Of a DNA stretch of 64,000 nucleotides, positions 36,384-47,456 are shown piece by piece. A model generated the notes under the pieces. That model was not told the DNA's origin, made no database searches, and saw only the letters and a program-made list of their open reading frames with translations. Source of the DNA: Streptomyces sp. MA5143a (GTDB taxonomy: Bacteria > Actinomycetota > Actinomycetes > Streptomycetales > Streptomycetaceae); contig NZ_OLMK01000013.1 of NCBI RefSeq assembly GCF_900290235.1, forward strand, positions 25,583 through 89,582, in the 5' to 3' direction. Each line of letters begins with the position of its first letter. The first letter of the stretch is position 1. The position numbers and the translations under genes were made by a program.

Positions 36384-36580
36384 GGGGGCAGTCTTCCGGT
36401 TGACGGTCCGAAAACCCAAACGGAATGTCACAGCGGGCGACAGGGGTGGCCAACGCACGGGCTCCCCAGGGGCGTGACACCGGTGGGGAGCGCCATGGTC
36501 GGACGCTAAGCGGAATGTGGCGTACCTGTCTGCGGGGGACCCCTCGGCGGGGCGTCGCCCCTCCCCTCCCCCACCCCCCT

Positions 36581-37699
36581 CTACATCAGCGGTGTCAGGA
36601 AGCGGCGCAGGGTCTCCTCGTAGTGGGCCGGGTCGGCGTTCCACATGGCGCCGTGGGGGGCCTGGCGTACGGCGCTCAGGGTGACGCGGCCGGAGTGGTG
36701 GGCGGCGAGCCGGCGGGAGGCGTCCCAGGGGGCGACGACGTCGTCCGGGCCGTGGAAGATCAGTGCCGGTACCGGGAAGCGCGCCGGTTCGACCGGCGCC
36801 GCGCCGCCCAGTCCCGTGCGGCCCTGGGCGGCGCGGACGGCGAGGGGCAGCAGGGCGCCCGGGGTGCGGCGGGCGGCGGCGAGGGCGCGCAGGGTGGCCG
36901 TCCAGTCCAGGACCGGCGAGTCCAGGACGAGTCCGGCGACGCGGTCGCGCAGCCCGGAGCGGACGGCGGCGCGCAGCGCCATGGTGGCGCCGGTGGACCA
37001 GCCGTGCAGGACGACCTTCTGCGCGCCGAACCGGACGGCGTGGTGGATGGCCGCGTCGACGTCGCGCCACTCGGTCTCCCCGAGGTGGCTCAGACCGTCC
37101 GGGGGGCGGGGTGCGCCGATGTCGCCGCGGTAGGCGAGGTCGAGCACCGGGAAGCCGTGACGGTGCAGGAAACCCATGACGTTCATGGGGTGTTCGCGGG
37201 TGCCGCCCAGGCCGTGCACGGCGATCACCCAGGTGCTCCGGGCCCCGGGCACGAACCAGGCGGGCAGGGTGCCCAGCTCGCCGGGCACCTCGACGTCGGT
37301 GTGGTCGAGGCCGAGGGCGGTGCGCGGGTCGCCGACGTGGGTGTTGGGCGTGAACCACACCTTGTCGCCCGGCTCCAGGGTGCCGTTGCTGACGCGTTCC
37401 AGGCGGCGCACGATCGCGTCGGGGGCGTGCGGCACACCGTTCACCACGGAGCCGACGACAGCGTGGGCGCCGGCTCCGGTGAGGCCGTAGGTGCCGGGAC
37501 GCTGGGAGGCGAAGGCCCTGGTCAGGGTGATGCGGCCGGCCGCGGTGGAGTGCACGGTCAGCCGGGGCTCGGTGGGCAGGGGTCTGCCCGACGTGGCCTT
37601 CAGCGCGGCATCGCTGGCCAGTCGGCCGGCGGCGACACTGGCCGCCCCGGCCGCGAACGCGACCCCGACGGCCGCGGCTGCTGCTCTCACTGCGCGCAC
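36581..37699 (-). CDS. Alpha/beta-fold hydrolase
   Basis: A 372-residue serine hydrolase. A hydrophobic N-terminus (VRAAAAAVGVAFAAGAASVA) is a possible signal or anchor. The catalytic Ser is in GWSTG (near residue 229), the oxyanion region is VHGLGGTREHPMN, and the terminal His is in APHGAMW. The Asp is probably in FHGPDDVVAPWD. Substrate unknown. Two GTG starts (37699, 37690) are nine bases apart and cannot be separated. Confidence 0.85.
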   Translation of the reverse strand: MRAVRAAAAAVGVAFAAGAASVAAGRLASDAALKATSGRPLPTEPRLTVHSTAAGRITLTRAFASQRPGTYGLTGAGAHAVVGSVVNGVPHAPDAIVRRLERVSNGTLEPGDKVWFTPNTHVGDPRTALGLDHTDVEVPGELGTLPAWFVPGARSTWVIAVHGLGGTREHPMNVMGFLHRHGFPVLDLAYRGDIGAPRPPDGLSHLGETEWRDVDAAIHHAVRFGAQKVVLHGWSTGATMALRAAVRSGLRDRVAGLVLDSPVLDWTATLRALAAARRTPGALLPLAVRAAQGRTGLGGAAPVEPARFPVPALIFHGPDDVVAPWDASRRLAAHHSGRVTLSAVRQAPHGAMWNADPAHYEETLRRFLTPLM

Positions 37700-37769
37700 G
37701 CCTCCAGTGTCCTGGCCGACCCCGTCCGCGGCCAGTGGGCGAGGTCCCGGAGCATGCGGCCGGGTGGTG

Positions 37770-37814
37770 GCCGGCCGGAAGGTTGCCGGCCGGAAGGTGA
37801 CCCGGCCGGATGGT
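37770..37814. repeat. Short tandem repeat near the hydrolase start
   Basis: Two exact copies of GCCGGCCGGAAGGT (37770-37783 and 37785-37798) and one variant (37801-37814) lie between the aldolase stop and the hydrolase start. Probably slippage-derived. Confidence 0.65.
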
Positions 37815-37823
37815 CGACACCCC

Positions 37824-38555
37824 TCAGGTCGGCTGGCCGTATCCCCGCAGCCGCTCCCCCGCCTCCGCCAGTTGGTCCGGGGTGAGCAGGTGCGGGGTCA
37901 GGCCGGGCACCGAGGAGGCCGTCAGCCAGACCCTGCACATCCATTCGAGCTGGGCGGTGCGGTCGAAGGCCTCGGAGAGGCTCCGTCCGTAGGCGATCGT
38001 GCCGTGGTTCTGGAGCAGACAGGCCGTGCGGCCGGTCAGGGCACGGAGCATGTTGTCGGCCAGCTCGGGGGTGCCGTAGGTCGCGTAGGGGGCGACGCGG
38101 ACCGGGCCACCGAGGGCGCCGGACATGTAGTGGATCAGGGGCAGCTCGTCGACGAGGGTCGAGACGGCGGTCGCGTGGACGGCGTGGGTGTGGACCACGG
38201 CGCGGGCGTCGGTCGTGGTGTGGATCGCCAGGTGCATGGGCAGTTCGCTGGTCGGCCGGAGGGTGCCCAGGGTCTGGCGGCCCGCGAGGTCGACGCCGGT
38301 CACGTCGCCGGGGGTGAGGCGGTCGTAGGGAACACCCGTCGGGGTGACCAGGACGGTGTCGCCGACCCGTACGGAGACATTGCCGGACGTGCCGACGACC
38401 AGACCGTCGGCCACCGTCCTGCGGGCCGTGGCGACCAGTTCGTCCCAGGCCCGCGCGATGTCGTCGGAGGCCGCCTCGGGCGGCCCGCCCTCCGTGTGCC
38501 GTGGGTCCCCACCCGCGTCCCGCGGGTCCCGCGCGTTCCAGCTCTGCTCAGCCAT
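37824..38555 (-). CDS. Class II aldolase/adducin family protein
   Basis: A 243-residue zinc-dependent class II aldolase-like protein. Family motifs are VVGTSGNVSVRVGD, TPTGVPYDRL, TSELPMHLAIH (catalytic Glu region), VHTHAVHAT (zinc His pair) and LLQNHGTIAYG. The third zinc His is in the NHG motif. L-fuculose-phosphate aldolase-type chemistry is likely; the substrate cannot be read. ATG 38555 has AGGA upstream, and the family start follows a 25-residue polar leader. Confidence 0.88.
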   Translation of the reverse strand: MAEQSWNARDPRDAGGDPRHTEGGPPEAASDDIARAWDELVATARRTVADGLVVGTSGNVSVRVGDTVLVTPTGVPYDRLTPGDVTGVDLAGRQTLGTLRPTSELPMHLAIHTTTDARAVVHTHAVHATAVSTLVDELPLIHYMSGALGGPVRVAPYATYGTPELADNMLRALTGRTACLLQNHGTIAYGRSLSEAFDRTAQLEWMCRVWLTASSVPGLTPHLLTPDQLAEAGERLRGYGQPT

Positions 38556-38860
38556 GCCGCGATCCTGCCAGGAGGCCGGCCCCCGAGCGGACCTCCGCGA
38601 CAGCGGGCGGGCTTCGCATACAACCCGTGCGGCGAGTGGAGGGAGACCGGTGCCGCCGCGTGACCGGAATCCGTTCACCGGCTCCGCGGGCCCGGCCCCG
38701 GGCGTTCACCCGGCGTCGGCACGGGTCAGGCTCGGAGGCCAGGGCTCCGTTTCAGTTCGAGGGAATCGGGGAAGGCGCGCCCTCGGCCCGCCCGAGGACG
38801 CCTCGGTCGACACAAACGGAACCTCGACAACCCGATCGCTACACCCATCGGTACTCCCGA
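38556..38860. other. Gene-free region upstream of pitH2
   Basis: About 305 bases before the PHO box. Two further GTTCACC cores lie at 38673 and 38704, 31 bases (about three turns) apart, which could be extra PhoP contact sites. No ORF is supported. Confidence 0.5.
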
Positions 38861-38882
38861 GTTCATCTTCCGTTCACCCAGG
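38861..38882 (+). promoter_or_regulatory. PHO box (two 11-bp direct repeats) of pitH2
   Basis: GTTCATCTTCC directly followed by GTTCACCCAGG: two 11-base units matching the Streptomyces PhoP repeat (GTTCACC core). TACGGT at 38888-38893 is a plausible -10, so the box covers the -35 region. PhoP control of pitH2 is described in S. coelicolor. Confidence 0.88.
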
Positions 38883-38929
38883 TTGCCTACGGTCCATGTG
38901 CCACTGACATCCAAAAGAAGCTCGGGTAA

Positions 38930-40189
<1,260 letters not shown>

Positions 40190-40214
40190 GCCGGCGCCCT
40201 AGGAAGACACCACC

Positions 40215-40436
40215 ATGCACATCGACTGGGCAGCACTCGGCTCCGTCTTCGGAGTCAGCCTCGTGGTCACCGTGGCCCTCGTCGGCCTGTTCACCCTGGG
40301 GATCGTCGGCCTCTCCAAGCGGGAGACGGCGACCGCCTCCGGCGGCTCGGCCGCCCTCGCCACGACAGCGGCGTACGCCTGCTTCGCGGCGTGCGCGGCG
40401 GCGGTGGGCTACGGGATCTACCTGATCATGGCCTGA
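40215..40436 (+). CDS. Small membrane protein in the pitH2 operon
   Basis: A 73-residue protein with two helices (VFGVSLVVTVALVGLFTLGI and TTAAYACFAACAAAVGYGIY) around a short loop. It follows pitH2 closely and precedes a strong terminator, so both share the PHO-regulated transcript. Likely an accessory of the transporter; no characterised family recognised. Confidence 0.8.
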   Translation: MHIDWAALGSVFGVSLVVTVALVGLFTLGIVGLSKRETATASGGSAALATTAAYACFAACAAAVGYGIYLIMA

Positions 40437-40472
40437 GTTCACGGGTCCCCTCCTCCCGCAGGACACCACGAC

Positions 40473-40507
40473 AACCCCCTGCGCCGGTCACCCCGGCGCG
40501 GGGGGTT
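40473..40507 (+). terminator. Strong terminator after the pitH2 operon
   Basis: AACCCCCTGCGCCGG (40473-40487) pairs with CCGGCGCGGGGGGTT (40493-40507), 15 bp with one G-T pair and a 5-base loop. Confidence 0.82.
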
Positions 40508-40519
40508 CGTCGTCCTCAT

Positions 40520-40777
40520 TCACGGCGTCCGGTGACCGGGGTTCAGGCCCCACCAGAGGCCCGCTCCCGTGGCGACGAGGGTCGTCACCGCCATCCAGAC
40601 GACGGCCCGCGCCTCCGCCCCCGGCACCCACAGCGAGGCGAGGGCGCCGACGCCGACGGCGAGCACGCCCGCCACCGTGCTGAACAGCACCAGCGGGGCG
40701 GCGGCCGTCACCAGCGTCCGCCGGTCCCCCGACGCCCCCGTGCGCGCCTGCGCGGCCGTCTCGGTCCGGTCCTCCAT
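40520..40777 (-). CDS. Small hypothetical membrane protein
   Basis: An 85-residue protein with a polar N-terminus (MEDRTETAAQARTGASGDRR) and two helices (LVLFSTVAGVLAVGVGALAS, VVWMAVTTLVATGAGLWWGL). GGAGG lies 8 bases before ATG 40777. Function unknown. Convergent with the pitH2 operon. Confidence 0.65.
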   Translation of the reverse strand: MEDRTETAAQARTGASGDRRTLVTAAAPLVLFSTVAGVLAVGVGALASLWVPGAEARAVVWMAVTTLVATGAGLWWGLNPGHRTP

Positions 40778-41019
40778 CGCGTGCACCTCCCGTCCCCCGG
40801 ACGGGTCTTCACGAGCCGTCCGCTCCCCGGTCCCCCATGCCCGCCAGAAAACCACGGCACGCCATGTGACGGAAGAAGAACAGAGCGTTCCGACACCTGT
40901 TCGAGCACACACGGGGTGGGGGCGCCGGGATGGAGCACGGAAAGCGCCGATTCGGGCGGCTGACGCCGTTTCAGCGGTGTGGGGCTCAGCACACCGCTGC
41001 GCCGCAGGTCAACAGCAAG

Positions 41020-41165
41020 TTGACGGGTCTTCCGGGACCGTGGTGGACTGCCGGGGCCATCCACGACGGCAGGAGAGGAAGCCGGTGCGAGTCCGGCGCG
41101 GTCCCGCCACTGTCACCGGGGAAGAACCTTCCCCGGGAGCCAGGAACTCTCGTCGTCGGTCTCGT
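41020..41165 (+). promoter_or_regulatory. Cobalamin riboswitch
   Basis: The conserved core reads GAAGCCGGTGCGAGTCCGGC then GCGGTCCCGCCACTGTCAC (about 41078-41115), with a CCGGGGAAG/CCTTCCCCGG hairpin (41116-41136) and the B12-box segment GAGCCAGGAACTC (41137-41149). It lies upstream of cobD and should shut the cob operon off when adenosylcobalamin is plentiful. Boundaries are approximate. The 240 bases before it must hold the promoter. Confidence 0.92.
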
Positions 41166-41205
41166 CGAACCAGGGCGTGGACACCCTGAGTGAGGACATA
41201 TCGCC

Positions 41206-41265
41206 ATGCGCGGCTGCCATGTGAGACTCAGCATCCGGTCCTTGCCCGACCCCGCGATCGGCTGA
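41206..41265 (+). CDS. 19-residue leader ORF between B12 riboswitch and cobD
   Basis: ATG 41206 to TGA 41265 encodes MRGCHVRLSIRSLPDPAIG. GAGGA lies 9 bases before the ATG, whereas cobD, starting 4 bases after the TGA, has no ribosome site of its own. cobD translation is therefore probably coupled to this ORF. In that case riboswitch masking of the leader's ribosome site would control cobD. It has not been recognised by me as a known leader family. Confidence 0.55.
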   Translation: MRGCHVRLSIRSLPDPAIG

Positions 41266-41269
41266 ACGC

Positions 41270-42265
41270 GTGCGTGCCGATCGCGTCTTCGCGTACGGCG
41301 CCACCGCCGGACTCCTCGGTGACCTGCTGCTCGGCGATCCCCGCCGGGGGCATCCCGTCGCCGTGTTCGGACGGGCCGCGGCCGCCGTGGAGCGGGTGTT
41401 GTGGCGGGACCACCGAGGGTGGGGCGCGCTGCACACCGTGGTGTGCGCCGGAGGCGCCGTGGCGCTGGGGGCGGTGGCCGCGGCTGCGGCACGGCCGTCC
41501 CGTGCGGCGTCCGTCGCGTTGACCGGCGCGGCCACCTGGGCCGTCGTCGGGGGCACCTCCCTCGCGCGGGAGGCGCGCGCCGTGGGGCGGGCGTTGGAGG
41601 CCAGCGACGTCGAGGGCGCGCGGGACCGGTTGCCGCATCTGTGCGGACGGGACCCGCAGGCGCTGGACGCGGACGGGATCGCGCGGGCCGTGGTCGAGTC
41701 CGTCGCCGAGAACACCTCGGACGCCGTGGTCGGGGCGCTGGTGTGGGGGGCGTTGGGCGGTGTGCCCGGGCTGCTCGGGTTCCGCGCCGTCAACACGCTG
41801 GACGCCATGGTCGGGCACAAGTCGCCGCGCCACCGGCGGTACGGGTGGGCGTCCGCCCGCCTCGACGACGTGGCGGGGTGGCCGGGGGCCCGGCTAACCG
41901 CCCTGCTGGCCGCCGCGGCCGGCGGGGACGCCCGAGGAGCCGTACGGGCCTGGCGGGCGGACGCGCGGAAGCATCCGAGCCCCAACGCGGGGCCCGTGGA
42001 GGCGTCGTTCGCCGGGGCGCTCGGCGTCCGGCTGGGAGGCACCTTGTCGTACGGGGGGCGGGTCGAGCACCGGCCCGTGCTGAACACGGAGGGGCGGGCC
42101 GTCACCGTGGGGGACATCGAGCGGGCCGTGCGGCTGTCACGGCGCGTGAACTGGCTGGCGCTCGGCGTCAGCGCGGGCGCGTCGCTGCTGCGAAGCCGCG
42201 TCACACGGGGCAGGGCACGGGAGTTCACGGGAGGCCGCTCCCAGCGGTCGAGGGGGGCGTCATGA
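41270..42265 (+). CDS. cobD: Adenosylcobinamide-phosphate synthase CobD/CbiB
   Basis: A 331-residue membrane protein that attaches aminopropanol (or its phosphate) to adenosylcobyric acid. Family motifs are LLLGDPRRGHPVAVFGR near the N-terminus, ESVAENTSDAVVGALVWGAL and AVNTLDAMVGHKS. It has several membrane segments. The GTG at 41270 lies 4 bases after the leader ORF stop. It is coupled to cobQ by an ATGA overlap. First enzyme gene of the riboswitch operon. Confidence 0.93.
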   Translation: MRADRVFAYGATAGLLGDLLLGDPRRGHPVAVFGRAAAAVERVLWRDHRGWGALHTVVCAGGAVALGAVAAAAARPSRAASVALTGAATWAVVGGTSLAREARAVGRALEASDVEGARDRLPHLCGRDPQALDADGIARAVVESVAENTSDAVVGALVWGALGGVPGLLGFRAVNTLDAMVGHKSPRHRRYGWASARLDDVAGWPGARLTALLAAAAGGDARGAVRAWRADARKHPSPNAGPVEASFAGALGVRLGGTLSYGGRVEHRPVLNTEGRAVTVGDIERAVRLSRRVNWLALGVSAGASLLRSRVTRGRAREFTGGRSQRSRGAS

Positions 42266-43797
42266 CGGGCGGCGGACTGCTGGTCGCCGGCACCACCTCC
42301 GACGCCGGCAAGAGCGTCGTCACCGCCGGGATCTGCCGGTGGCTGGTCCGACAGGGCGTCAGGGTCGCGCCGTTCAAGGCGCAGAACATGTCCCTCAACT
42401 CGTTCGTGACGAGGGAGGGCGCCGAGATCGGGCGGGCCCAGGCCATGCAGGCGCAGGCCTGCCGGGTGGAGCCGACGGCGCTGATGAACCCGGTGCTGCT
42501 CAAGCCCGGCGGGGAGCAGAGCAGCCAGGTCGTGCTGCTCGGCAAGCCGGTCGGGGAGTTGAGCGCGCGGGGCTACCACGGGGGACGGCAGCAGCGGCTG
42601 CTGGGCACCGTGCTCGACTGTCTTGCCGAGTTGCGGGGCACGTATGACGCGGTGATCTGTGAAGGGGCTGGGAGTCCCGCCGAGATCAATCTCCGGCGGA
42701 CCGACATCGTCAACATGGGGATCGCCCGCAACGCCGGGCTCCCCGTGCTCGTCGTCGGCGACATCGACCGTGGTGGTGTGTTCGCCTCGTTCTTCGGGAC
42801 GGTGGCGCTGCTGTCGCCCGAGGACCAGGCGCACATCGCCGGGTTCCTCGTCAACAAGTTCCGCGGGGACGTCTCCCTGCTGGAGCCGGGGCTCGACATG
42901 CTGCACGGGCTGACGGGGCGTCGGACGTACGGGGTGCTGCCCTTCCGGCACGGTCTCGGCATCGACGAGGAGGACGGCCTGCGCGTGTCCCTGCGCGGGA
43001 CGGTCCGCGAGTCGAACGTGTCGCCGCCCGTCGGGGAGGACGTGCTGCGGGTCGCCGTCTGCGCGATCCCCCTCATGTCGAACTTCACCGACGTGGACGC
43101 GCTCGCCGCCGAACCCGGTGTCGTGGTGCGGTTCGTGGACCGGCCCGAGGAACTGGCCGACGCGGACCTCGTCGTCGTCCCCGGCACCCGGGGCACGGTA
43201 CGGGCGCTGGACTGGCTGCACGAGCGGGGCCTGGCCGACGCCCTGCGGAGCAGGGCCGCCGAGCACCGGCCCGTGCTCGGCATCTGCGGCGGCTTCCAGG
43301 TCCTCGGCGAGCACATCGAGGACGACGTCGAGAGCCGGCGGGGACACGTCGAGGGGCTCGGGATCCTGCCCGTACGGGTGCGGTTCGCGCGGGAGAAGAC
43401 CCTCACGCGCCCGGAGGGCGAGGCCCTCGGGGAGCACGTCACGGGGTACGAGATCCATCACGGGGTCGCCGAGGTCGACGGGGGCGAAGCGTTCATCTCT
43501 GATGACCATGGACACAGCCTGGACGGCTGCCGGGTCGGTCAGACCTGGGGCACGCACTGGCACGGGTCGCTGGAGTCGGACGGTTTCCGGCGGGCCTTCC
43601 TGCGCGAGGTGGCGGCCGCCGCGGGCCGTCGTTTCGTGCCGGCCGCCGACACGTCGTTCGCCGCGCTGCGCGAGGAGCAGCTGGACCGGCTCGGCGATCT
43701 GATCGAGGAACACGCGGACACGGACGCGCTGTGGCGGCTCATCGAGTCGGGCGCGCCGCAAGGACTGCCTTTCATTCCACCGGGAGCGCCCGCATGA
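42262..43797 (+). CDS. cobQ: Cobyric acid synthase CobQ/CbiP
   Basis: A 511-residue glutamine amidotransferase adding four amides to cobyrinic a,c-diamide. The N-terminal P-loop is GTTSDAGKS (residues 10-18), with FKAQNMSLNSFVT after it. The C-terminal glutaminase-like domain holds the nucleophile Cys in GICGGFQVLG and the His in GTHWHGSLES. 4-bp overlaps on both sides. Confidence 0.95.
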   Translation: MTGGGLLVAGTTSDAGKSVVTAGICRWLVRQGVRVAPFKAQNMSLNSFVTREGAEIGRAQAMQAQACRVEPTALMNPVLLKPGGEQSSQVVLLGKPVGELSARGYHGGRQQRLLGTVLDCLAELRGTYDAVICEGAGSPAEINLRRTDIVNMGIARNAGLPVLVVGDIDRGGVFASFFGTVALLSPEDQAHIAGFLVNKFRGDVSLLEPGLDMLHGLTGRRTYGVLPFRHGLGIDEEDGLRVSLRGTVRESNVSPPVGEDVLRVAVCAIPLMSNFTDVDALAAEPGVVVRFVDRPEELADADLVVVPGTRGTVRALDWLHERGLADALRSRAAEHRPVLGICGGFQVLGEHIEDDVESRRGHVEGLGILPVRVRFAREKTLTRPEGEALGEHVTGYEIHHGVAEVDGGEAFISDDHGHSLDGCRVGQTWGTHWHGSLESDGFRRAFLREVAAAAGRRFVPAADTSFAALREEQLDRLGDLIEEHADTDALWRLIESGAPQGLPFIPPGAPA

Positions 43798-46700
43798 GCA
43801 CTGGCACTGTGTTGTTGTTGTCGACCGCCGACACGGATCTGCTGGCGGCCCGGGCCGCCACCGGCGTCTCGTACCGGATCGGCAACCCGACCCGCGTCGA
43901 CGTGGGGGACGAGCTGCCCGCTCTCCTCGACGGCGCGGACATCGCCGTCGTACGGCTGCTGGGCGGCAAGCGGGCCTGGGAGGACGGGCTCGCCGCGCTG
44001 AGGGCCGCCGGGATCCCGACCGTGCTGCTCGGCGGTGAGGCCGTACCGGACGCCGAGCTGATGGCCGAGTCGTCGGTGCCGGCCGGTGTGGTCGCGGAGG
44101 CCCTCAAGTACCTCGTGGAAGGCGGGCCCGACAACCTCACCGAGCTGGCCCGGTTCCTGTCCGACACCGTGCTGCTGACCGGCGAGGGGTTCGTCGAGCC
44201 GCGGAAGATGCCCGAGTACGGCCCGCACGGGGAGCGCCCGCTCGTCGAGGGACGGCCCACGGTCGGGGTGCTCTTCTACCGGGCGCACGAGCTGAGCGGC
44301 AACACCGCGTTCGTCGACACCCTGTGCGACGCGATCGAGGCGAAGGGCGCCAACGCGCTTCCCGTGTACTGCGGGTCGCTGCGCGGCGCCGACGCCGGGC
44401 TGTACGAGCTGCTCGCGGGGGCGGACGCGCTGGTCGCCACCGTCCTCGCCGCCGGCGGTACGCACGCCTCCGAGGCGTCGGCCGGCGGCGACGAGGAGGC
44501 CTGGGACATCGGCGCGCTCGCCGAGCTGAACATCCCCGTCCTCCAGGGCCTGTGCCTGACCTCGTCGCACGCCGCGTGGGACGCCTCGGACGCCGCCCTC
44601 TCCCCCATGGACGCGGCGATGCAGGTCGCGATCCCCGAGTTCGACGGACGGCTCATCACGGTGCCGTTCTCGTTCAAGGAGCAGGGTCCGGACGACGTGC
44701 CGGTGTACGTCGCCGACCCCGAGCGGGCCGCGCGCGTCGCCGGGATCGCCGTGCGGCACGCGGCGTTGAGGCACAAGCCGAACGCGGAGAAGAAGCTCGC
44801 GCTGGTCTTCACCGCCTACCCGACCAAGCACTCGCGCGTCGGCAACGCGGTGGGCCTCGACACGCCCGCCTCGGCGGTGCGGGTCCTCGACGCCCTCAAG
44901 GCGGCCGGGTACGGGGTCACCGCGTACCCCGACAACGGCGACGAGCTGATCCACCGGCTCATCGAGGCCGGCGGCCACGACGTGGAGTGGCTGACGGAGG
45001 AGCAGCTGGCGTCCGCGCCCGCGCGGGTGCCGCTCGCCGACTACCGGGCCTGGTTCGACAAGCTGGACCCGGAGCTGCGGGACGGCATGCTCGATGCGTG
45101 GGGCGAGCCGCCGGGCTCGCTGTACGTGGACGGGGACGACATCGTCCTCGCCTCCCATCAGTTCGGGAACGTCGTCGTGATGATCCAGCCGCCGCGCGGC
45201 TTCGGGGAGAACCCGATCGCGATCTACCACGACCCCGACATGCCGCCGTCGCACCACTACATGGCCGCCTACCGGTGGCTGGAGAACAGTTTCGGCGCCG
45301 ACGCGATCGTGCACATGGGCAAGCACGGCACGATGGAGTGGCTGCCCGGCAAGGGCCTCGGGCTGAGCGGGGGCTGTGCCCCGGACGCCGTGCTCGGCGA
45401 TCTCCCGCTCGTCTACCCGTTCATCGTCAACGACCCCGGTGAGGGCACCCAGGCCAAGCGGCGCGGGCACGCCACCGTCGTCGACCACCTCGTACCGCCC
45501 ATGGCGCGCGCCGACACCTACGGCGACCTGGCGAAGCTGGAGCAGCTGCTCGACGAGTACGCGCTGGTGTCCGACCTGGACCCGGCGAAGGCGCCGGCGG
45601 TGCGGGCGCAGATCTGGACGCTGGTGAAGGCGGCCGAGCTCCACCACGACCTGCGTGTGGACGAGCAGCCGGGCGACGACGACTTCGACGAGTTCGTCAT
45701 GCACATCGACGGCTACCTCTGCGAGATCAAGGACGTGCAGATCCGCGACGGTCTGCACATCCTCGGCGGCGGCCCGGTCGGTGAGCCGCGCGTCAACCTG
45801 GTGCTGGCGGTGCTGCGCGCCTCCCAGGTGTGGGGCGGGCAGGCCAACGCGCTGCCGGGGCTGCGGGCGTCGCTGGCCGCTCACTTCGGCCTGGTCGAGA
45901 AGGAGTTGCTGGCAGAGCCGGGCGCTCCGGTGAAGGTCCCGGTCGAGCTGAGCGACCTGGTGGAGGGCCCCGCCCGTACCGCCGCCGACGCCGTCGACCT
46001 CCTGGAGCAGCTGTGCCGGCGGGTCGCGGAGGGCATGGAGGCTCGCGACTGGGACGTCGCGGTCGTCCCCGCTCTGGTGCGCGGTGTGCTCGGCACCGAA
46101 CTGCCGGACGCGGTCGCGGTGCTGGAGTTCGCGTGCCGGGAGGTCGTGCCGCGGCTCGCCCGCACCACCGACGAGATCGGGCACATCCTCAAGGCCCTCG
46201 ACGGCGGTTACGTCCCGGCGGGCCCGTCCGGTTCGCCGACGCGCGGCCTGGTCAACGTCCTGCCGACCGGCCGCAACTTCTACTCCGTCGACCCCAAGGC
46301 CATCCCGTCCCGGCTCAGCTGGGAGGTCGGGCAGTCGCTCGCCGACTCACTGGTGCAGCGGTACCTGGCCGACACCGGGGAGTACCCGAAGTCCGTCGGC
46401 CTGACGGTGTGGGGCACGTCCGCGATGCGCACCCAGGGCGACGACATCGCCGAGATCCTGGCGCTGCTGGGCTGCCGTCCGGTGTGGGACGACGCGTCGC
46501 GCCGGGTGACCGGGTTCGACATCGTGCCGCTCGCGGAGCTGGGCCGGCCGCGCATCGACGTCACGGTGCGCATCTCCGGGTTCTTCCGGGACGCGTTCCC
46601 GCACGTCGTCGGACTGATCGACGACGCGGTGCGGGCCGTGGCCGACCTGGACGAGCCCGCCGACCAGAACTTCGTGAAGGCGCACGCCGACGAGGACACC

Positions 46701-47456
46701 GCCGAGCACGGTGACCGGCGGCGGGCCACGGCCCGGGTCTTCGGCTCCAAGCCGGGCGCGTACGGCGCCGGGCTGCTGCCGCTGATCGACGCCCGCAACT
46801 GGCGCTCCGACGCCGACCTCGCCGAGGTGTACGCCGTCTGGGGCGGCTACGCGTACGGGCGCGGCCTCGACGGGCGGGCGGCGCGCGGCGACATGGAGAC
46901 GGCGTTCAAGCGGATCGCGGTGGCGGCGAAGAACGTCGACACCCGCGAGCACGACCTCGTCGACGCCGACGACTACTTCCAGTACCACGGCGGCATGGTC
47001 GCCATGGTGCGCCATCTGACGGGCGCCTCCCCCGAGGCGTACGTGGGCGACTCGGCGACGCCGGACCAGGTGAAGACGCGCACGCTCGGCGAGGAGACGC
47101 ACCGGGTGTTCCGCGCCCGCGTGGTCAACCCGCGCTGGATGGCGGCCATGCGGCGGCACGGCTACAAGGGCGCCTTCGAGATGGCGGCGACCGTCGACTA
47201 CCTCTTCGGGTACGACGCGACGGCGGGCGTCGTCGACGACTGGATGTACGAGAAGCTCAGCGCGGAGTACGTCTTCGACGCGGAGAACCGGGACTTCATG
47301 AAGAAGTCCAACCCGTGGGCGCTGCGCGGGATCACCGAGCGGCTGCTGGAGGCCGCCGACCGAGGTCTGTGGGCCGAGCCGGACGCCGACACGCTGGAAC
47401 GGCTGCGGGCTACCTACCTGGAGCTGGAAGGCGACCTGGAGGGCGACGACAAGTGA
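43794..47456 (+). CDS. cobN: Cobaltochelatase subunit CobN
   Basis: The large subunit of the ATP-dependent cobalt chelatase, 1220 residues. Family features include the EGFVEPRKM segment, [35 protein letters not shown] and [20 protein letters not shown]. It inserts cobalt into hydrogenobyrinic acid a,c-diamide, the late-insertion (aerobic) reaction. The partner AAA/VWA subunits are supplied by the next gene as a fusion. ATGA overlap with cobQ and a GTGA-type junction downstream. Confidence 0.96.
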   Translation: MSTGTVLLLSTADTDLLAARAATGVSYRIGNPTRVDVGDELPALLDGADIAVVRLLGGKRAWEDGLAALRAAGIPTVLLGGEAVPDAELMAESSVPAGVVAEALKYLVEGGPDNLTELARFLSDTVLLTGEGFVEPRKMPEYGPHGERPLVEGRPTVGVLFYRAHELSGNTAFVDTLCDAIEAKGANALPVYCGSLRGADAGLYELLAGADALVATVLAAGGTHASEASAGGDEEAWDIGALAELNIPVLQGLCLTSSHAAWDASDAALSPMDAAMQVAIPEFDGRLITVPFSFKEQGPDDVPVYVADPERAARVAGIAVRHAALRHKPNAEKKLALVFTAYPTKHSRVGNAVGLDTPASAVRVLDALKAAGYGVTAYPDNGDELIHRLIEAGGHDVEWLTEEQLASAPARVPLADYRAWFDKLDPELRDGMLDAWGEPPGSLYVDGDDIVLASHQFGNVVVMIQPPRGFGENPIAIYHDPDMPPSHHYMAAYRWLENSFGADAIVHMGKHGTMEWLPGKGLGLSGGCAPDAVLGDLPLVYPFIVNDPGEGTQAKRRGHATVVDHLVPPMARADTYGDLAKLEQLLDEYALVSDLDPAKAPAVRAQIWTLVKAAELHHDLRVDEQPGDDDFDEFVMHIDGYLCEIKDVQIRDGLHILGGGPVGEPRVNLVLAVLRASQVWGGQANALPGLRASLAAHFGLVEKELLAEPGAPVKVPVELSDLVEGPARTAADAVDLLEQLCRRVAEGMEARDWDVAVVPALVRGVLGTELPDAVAVLEFACREVVPRLARTTDEIGHILKALDGGYVPAGPSGSPTRGLVNVLPTGRNFYSVDPKAIPSRLSWEVGQSLADSLVQRYLADTGEYPKSVGLTVWGTSAMRTQGDDIAEILALLGCRPVWDDASRRVTGFDIVPLAELGRPRIDVTVRISGFFRDAFPHVVGLIDDAVRAVADLDEPADQNFVKAHADEDTAEHGDRRRATARVFGSKPGAYGAGLLPLIDARNWRSDADLAEVYAVWGGYAYGRGLDGRAARGDMETAFKRIAVAAKNVDTREHDLVDADDYFQYHGGMVAMVRHLTGASPEAYVGDSATPDQVKTRTLGEETHRVFRARVVNPRWMAAMRRHGYKGAFEMAATVDYLFGYDATAGVVDDWMYEKLSAEYVFDAENRDFMKKSNPWALRGITERLLEAADRGLWAEPDADTLERLRATYLELEGDLEGDDK

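Noticed and set aside
36384..37820. Upstream extension of the 469-residue protein to 948 residues
   Set aside because: The extension is antisense-like in composition (Arg/Pro-rich) and overlaps a hydrolase gene on the same strand in another frame, with intact active-site motifs.
43539..46184. An 881-codon open frame antisense to cobN
   Set aside because: Product lacks domains and mirrors cobN codon bias; cobN is full length and conserved.
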